DNA from: DATDCV01 sp036524155
GTDB taxonomy: Bacteria > Verrucomicrobiota > Verrucomicrobiia > Limisphaerales > UBA8199
NCBI GenBank assembly: GCA_036524155.1
Contig: DATDCV010000404.1
Span: forward strand, 36,432-100,431
Length of the DNA stretch: 64,000 bases
Reading direction: 5' to 3'
Made by a program: the position numbers and the translations under genes
The notes under the pieces: generated by a model
The model's input: the letters and a program-made list of their open reading frames with translations, nothing else
Databases searched by the model: none
What the model was told of the DNA's origin: nothing
In this document: positions 63,360 to 64,000 of the stretch, one piece after another
Numbering within the stretch: position 1 is the stretch's first letter
How the letters are laid out: each line of letters starts with the position of its first letter

Positions 63360-64000
63360 ATGAGCACAGCCCCCGCTGCCAGTCCCGAAACTCCTGCCCC
63401 TCCCACCGCCTCCCAACGCCTGATGTCGGTCGATGCTCTGCGCGGGTTCGACATGTTCTGGATCATCGGCGCCGACTCGCTGGTCTATGCGCTCAACCGG
63501 ATGAGCCAGAGCCGGCCAACCAGCTTCCTGGCCACCCAGCTCGAGCACGCGGAATGGCAGGGATTCCATTTCTACGATTTGATCTTTCCCTTGTTCGTGT
63601 TCATCGCGGGGGTCTCGCTCGTTTTCTCGTTAAGCAAGACCATCGCGAGCACCGGGCGGGCTGAAGCGCTCAAACGTGTTTTCAGGCGCGGCGTACTGCT
63701 CTTCGTGATCGGCATCTTGTATTCCTCCGGGTTTGCCAACCGTTGGCCGGACATCCGCCTGATGGGAGTGCTTAACCGGATCGCGCTGGCCTACCTTTTC
63801 GCCGGACTGCTGTTTTGTTTTCTAAAACCGCGGGCACTGGCCGCACTGTGTGTGGGTCTGCTGCTGGGTTATTGGGCACTGCTGGCGTTCACGCCGGTCC
63901 GCGATATCCAGCTCACCAAAACGGGCCTCGCGCTCGCCGCCGAGAAATCCGGCGACACCAACTCGGCTGCCCTCTTTCGGACTGAGGGCAATCCCTCAGC
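63360..64000 (+). CDS. DUF5009/heparan-glucosaminide acetyltransferase-like membrane protein, 5' part
   Basis: The frame is open to the right edge of the window, so only the first 213 residues are seen. After a Pro/Ala-rich start (MSTAPAASPETPAPPTAS) come RLMSVDALRGFDMFWIIGAD, FYDLIFPLFVFIAGVSLVFS, RRGVLLFVIGILYSSGF, DIRLMGVLNRIALAYLFAGL and further helices. The DALRGFDMFWI motif and multi-helix plan are characteristic of this family, which is related to the lysosomal HGSNAT acetyltransferase. It probably transfers acyl groups to sugars across the inner membrane. The substrate is unknown. Confidence 0.85.
   Translation, partial: MSTAPAASPETPAPPTASQRLMSVDALRGFDMFWIIGADSLVYALNRMSQSRPTSFLATQLEHAEWQGFHFYDLIFPLFVFIAGVSLVFSLSKTIASTGRAEALKRVFRRGVLLFVIGILYSSGFANRWPDIRLMGVLNRIALAYLFAGLLFCFLKPRALAALCVGLLLGYWALLAFTPVRDIQLTKTGLALAAEKSGDTNSAALFRTEGNPS

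Overview
This 64 kb window is a GC-rich chromosomal segment of a Gram-negative bacterium, most likely a member of the Verrucomicrobiota (Pedosphaera/Limisphaerales type). The evidence is the combination of an LptD outer-membrane protein, a PEP-CTERM exported protein, a remnant of an H-X9-DG prepilin-like gene, a futalosine-pathway enzyme (MqnC), many secreted glycan-active proteins, an ECF-like sigma factor beside a Ser/Thr kinase, and several families of palindromic intergenic repeats. Taxonomy is inferred from these traits; no rRNA gene is present. No phage, plasmid, CRISPR array or complete insertion sequence is visible.

Layout. 0-4 kb: the end of an MMPL/RND exporter, then a leftward TRAP operon (dctP-dctQ-dctM-usp). 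4-11 kb: three tandem rightward GH36-like alpha-galactosidase paralogues, the first carrying an NPCBM domain. 11-15 kb: a CDF metal transporter and two proteins of unknown function. 15-28 kb: SGNH/DUF1080 hydrolase, mqnC, a nucleotide-sugar dehydrogenase, a PmoA-like (DUF6807) protein, a BNR protein, a 1397-residue secreted protein and a pilin-like remnant. 28-35 kb: a sigma factor and a membrane Ser/Thr kinase with FG-GAP repeats, tRNA-Leu(CAG), two cyclophilins, a Nudix hydrolase, a cupin and a LolA-like exported protein. 35-40 kb: a leftward ROK-MFS-SIS sugar operon and an OPT transporter. 40-45 kb: dnaK, a two-gene AbiEii-type toxin-antitoxin-like module, groES and groEL. 45-49 kb: phoB-phoR and a Tat-exported Gfo/Idh/MocA oxidoreductase. 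49-58 kb: a beta-helix protein, cutC, xdhC, a PEP-CTERM protein, an amidohydrolase and comEC. 58-64 kb: pdxJ-acpS-lptD, a GNAT acetyltransferase, a zinc-ribbon membrane protein and the start of a DUF5009-type membrane acyltransferase.

How the genes fit together. The secreted or periplasmic glycan enzymes (GH36 trio, SGNH/DUF1080, beta-helix, BNR, PmoA-like, Gfo/Idh) suggest a polysaccharide degrader. The TRAP operon and the ROK-MFS-SIS operon are plausible routes for taking up and phosphorylating the products, but no substrate can be read from the sequence. The chaperone block and the pdxJ-acpS-lptD block are housekeeping.

The most unusual content lies between the genes. A cloverleaf-like palindrome (family A, four copies) and a second palindrome family (B, two copies) share one identical 17-nt hairpin in all six copies. 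One family A copy is interrupted by a 106-bp element with perfect 17-bp terminal inverted repeats and a 5-bp target duplication, and the intact copies show the empty site. An octamer repeat (RCGTTRAA) forms four tracts, one of which supplies the stop codon of a gene. These are the best candidates for undescribed elements here. No complete new multi-gene system is evident.
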